A DNA stretch of 21,007 nt from Mycogone perniciosa (lineage: Eukaryota > Ascomycota > Sordariomycetes > Hypocreales > Hypocreaceae), in NCBI GenBank assembly GCA_025331125.1, contig JAOALB010000307.1, forward strand, positions 1 through 21,007, given 5' to 3'. How positions within the stretch are numbered: the first letter of the stretch is position 1; every line of letters begins with the position of its first letter. The notes under the pieces are model-generated. The model was not told where the DNA came from. It saw nothing but the letters and a program-made list of their open reading frames with translations, and made no database searches. A program made the position numbers and the translations under genes. Shown here one piece after another: positions 20,515 to 21,007 of the stretch.

Positions 20515-20774
20515 ACCTGAGGATGCAATTGTGCTCTTTTTTGCTTGTTGTGCGGCCCCGCTTCTAGCACTAACTTCCGGACCTAGTGGAACCTCGGAAC
20601 CCAGACCCGTAACGTTTAGATCGCAGACTCAGACTCTTGTTCAAGGCAAACTTCCGATGGAACGGCACGGATGCCTTTCAAAATCTATATTAAGAGAGCA
20701 TCTATCAAGTCCTTTGATGGTGTTCCCAAATACCTTTGAACTAGATGAAGAACCAATCTTGGCATAAAATCCCC

Positions 20775-21007
20775 TCAGATCTCACGTCGGTTTCTCCCCT
20801 GCCATGCTACAATAGCCCGCTCAATTCTGTAAACGGCATCGACAATGGTTGCAAGAGAGGCACCAGTTAAATCACCTTCATATATTTGTGGTTAGCATTC
20901 CGTTGGTTGTGCCGATTGTCGAAAGTGGAAAGTTCACTCACCTGCGACCTCGTAAAATTTACCAGCTGTTTGAGAGAGGTGCTTCACCTCCCGGAACATC
21001 TCGTATG
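20775..21007 (-). CDS. C-terminal end of an unidentified protein (runs off right edge)
   Basis: On the minus strand one exon (21007-20942) is joined to the last exon (20875-20775) across a 66-bp intron with a GTGAGT donor, a GCTAAC branch point and an AAG acceptor. The deduced tail includes MFREVKHLSQTAGKFYEVAG, then DLTGASLATIVDAVYRIERA and IVAWQGRNRREI before the TGA. It looks like amphipathic helix, with no membrane segment. The clean splice signals, open frame and protein-like composition support a real gene. I do not recognise the family, and the rest lies outside the window. Confidence 0.65.

Larger units (their letters stand above)
20396..20774. other. Ubiquitin-L40 promoter and 3' flank of the right-edge gene
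   Basis: 379 bp between two minus-strand genes. The part next to 20395 is the 5' leader and promoter of the ubiquitin-L40 gene, with no ATG on the sense strand in the 65 bases nearest the start. The part next to 20775 is the 3' flank of the right-edge gene. A short open frame on the plus strand here shows no family features. Confidence 0.55.

Noticed and set aside
20531..20767. 78-codon plus-strand frame with a hydrophobic start, like a secreted peptide
   Set aside because: After the first 16 residues there is no protein-like pattern. It overlaps the likely promoter of one gene and the 3' flank of another.

Overview
The window reads as nuclear DNA of a filamentous ascomycete (Pezizomycotina). 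The genes carry short introns of 54-133 bp with GTRNGY-type donors and CTRAY-like branch points. The set includes a class VII chitin synthase with a myosin-like head (a family of filamentous fungi), a CYP61 sterol C-22 desaturase and a ubiquitin-L40 fusion with yeast-like ubiquitin. Order and genus cannot be fixed from sequence alone. Intergenic DNA is rich in a degenerate 7-bp unit, TACTYCG, of a kind I associate with several Eurotiomycete and Hypocrealean genomes.

Layout. 1-3374: no convincing gene; a poly-C tract at the left edge, several TACTYCG arrays, AGT palindromes and a pyrimidine tract. 3375-8798 (+): class VII chitin synthase, 3 exons, about 1768 aa. 9271-10677 (-): mitochondrial alpha-ketoacid dehydrogenase kinase (PDK/BCKDK type), 2 exons, about 445 aa, convergent with the chitin synthase. 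11134-11562 (-): a 71-aa peptidase inhibitor I9 protein in four tiny exons. 11563-14325: 2.7 kb without a recognisable gene. 14326-16213 (+): Erg5/CYP61, 5 exons, about 539 aa. 16985-17676 (+): mitochondrial single-domain rhodanese, 2 exons, about 201 aa. 17910-18979 (-): five-TM Yip1-family Golgi protein, 3 exons, about 279 aa. 19745-20395 (-): ubiquitin-ribosomal protein eL40 fusion, 128 aa, whose start codon is split by an intron and completed by a 7-nt micro-exon. 20775-21007 (-): 3' end of an unidentified gene that runs off the right edge.

The genes are housekeeping functions (cell wall, ergosterol, mitochondrial carbon control, vesicle traffic, translation and ubiquitin). They show no shared pathway or cluster logic. 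I found no phage-like, CRISPR, transposon or secondary-metabolite system. The points most worth a second look are the splicing-dependent start codon of the ubiquitin-L40 gene, the paired AACCCTA/CACGTG sites in its promoter, the dispersed heptanucleotide repeat, the easily missed I9 gene, and the likelihood that the class V chitin synthase partner lies just left of the window. Exon joins were worked out by hand from reading frame, splice consensus and family conservation; no alignment or transcript data were available.
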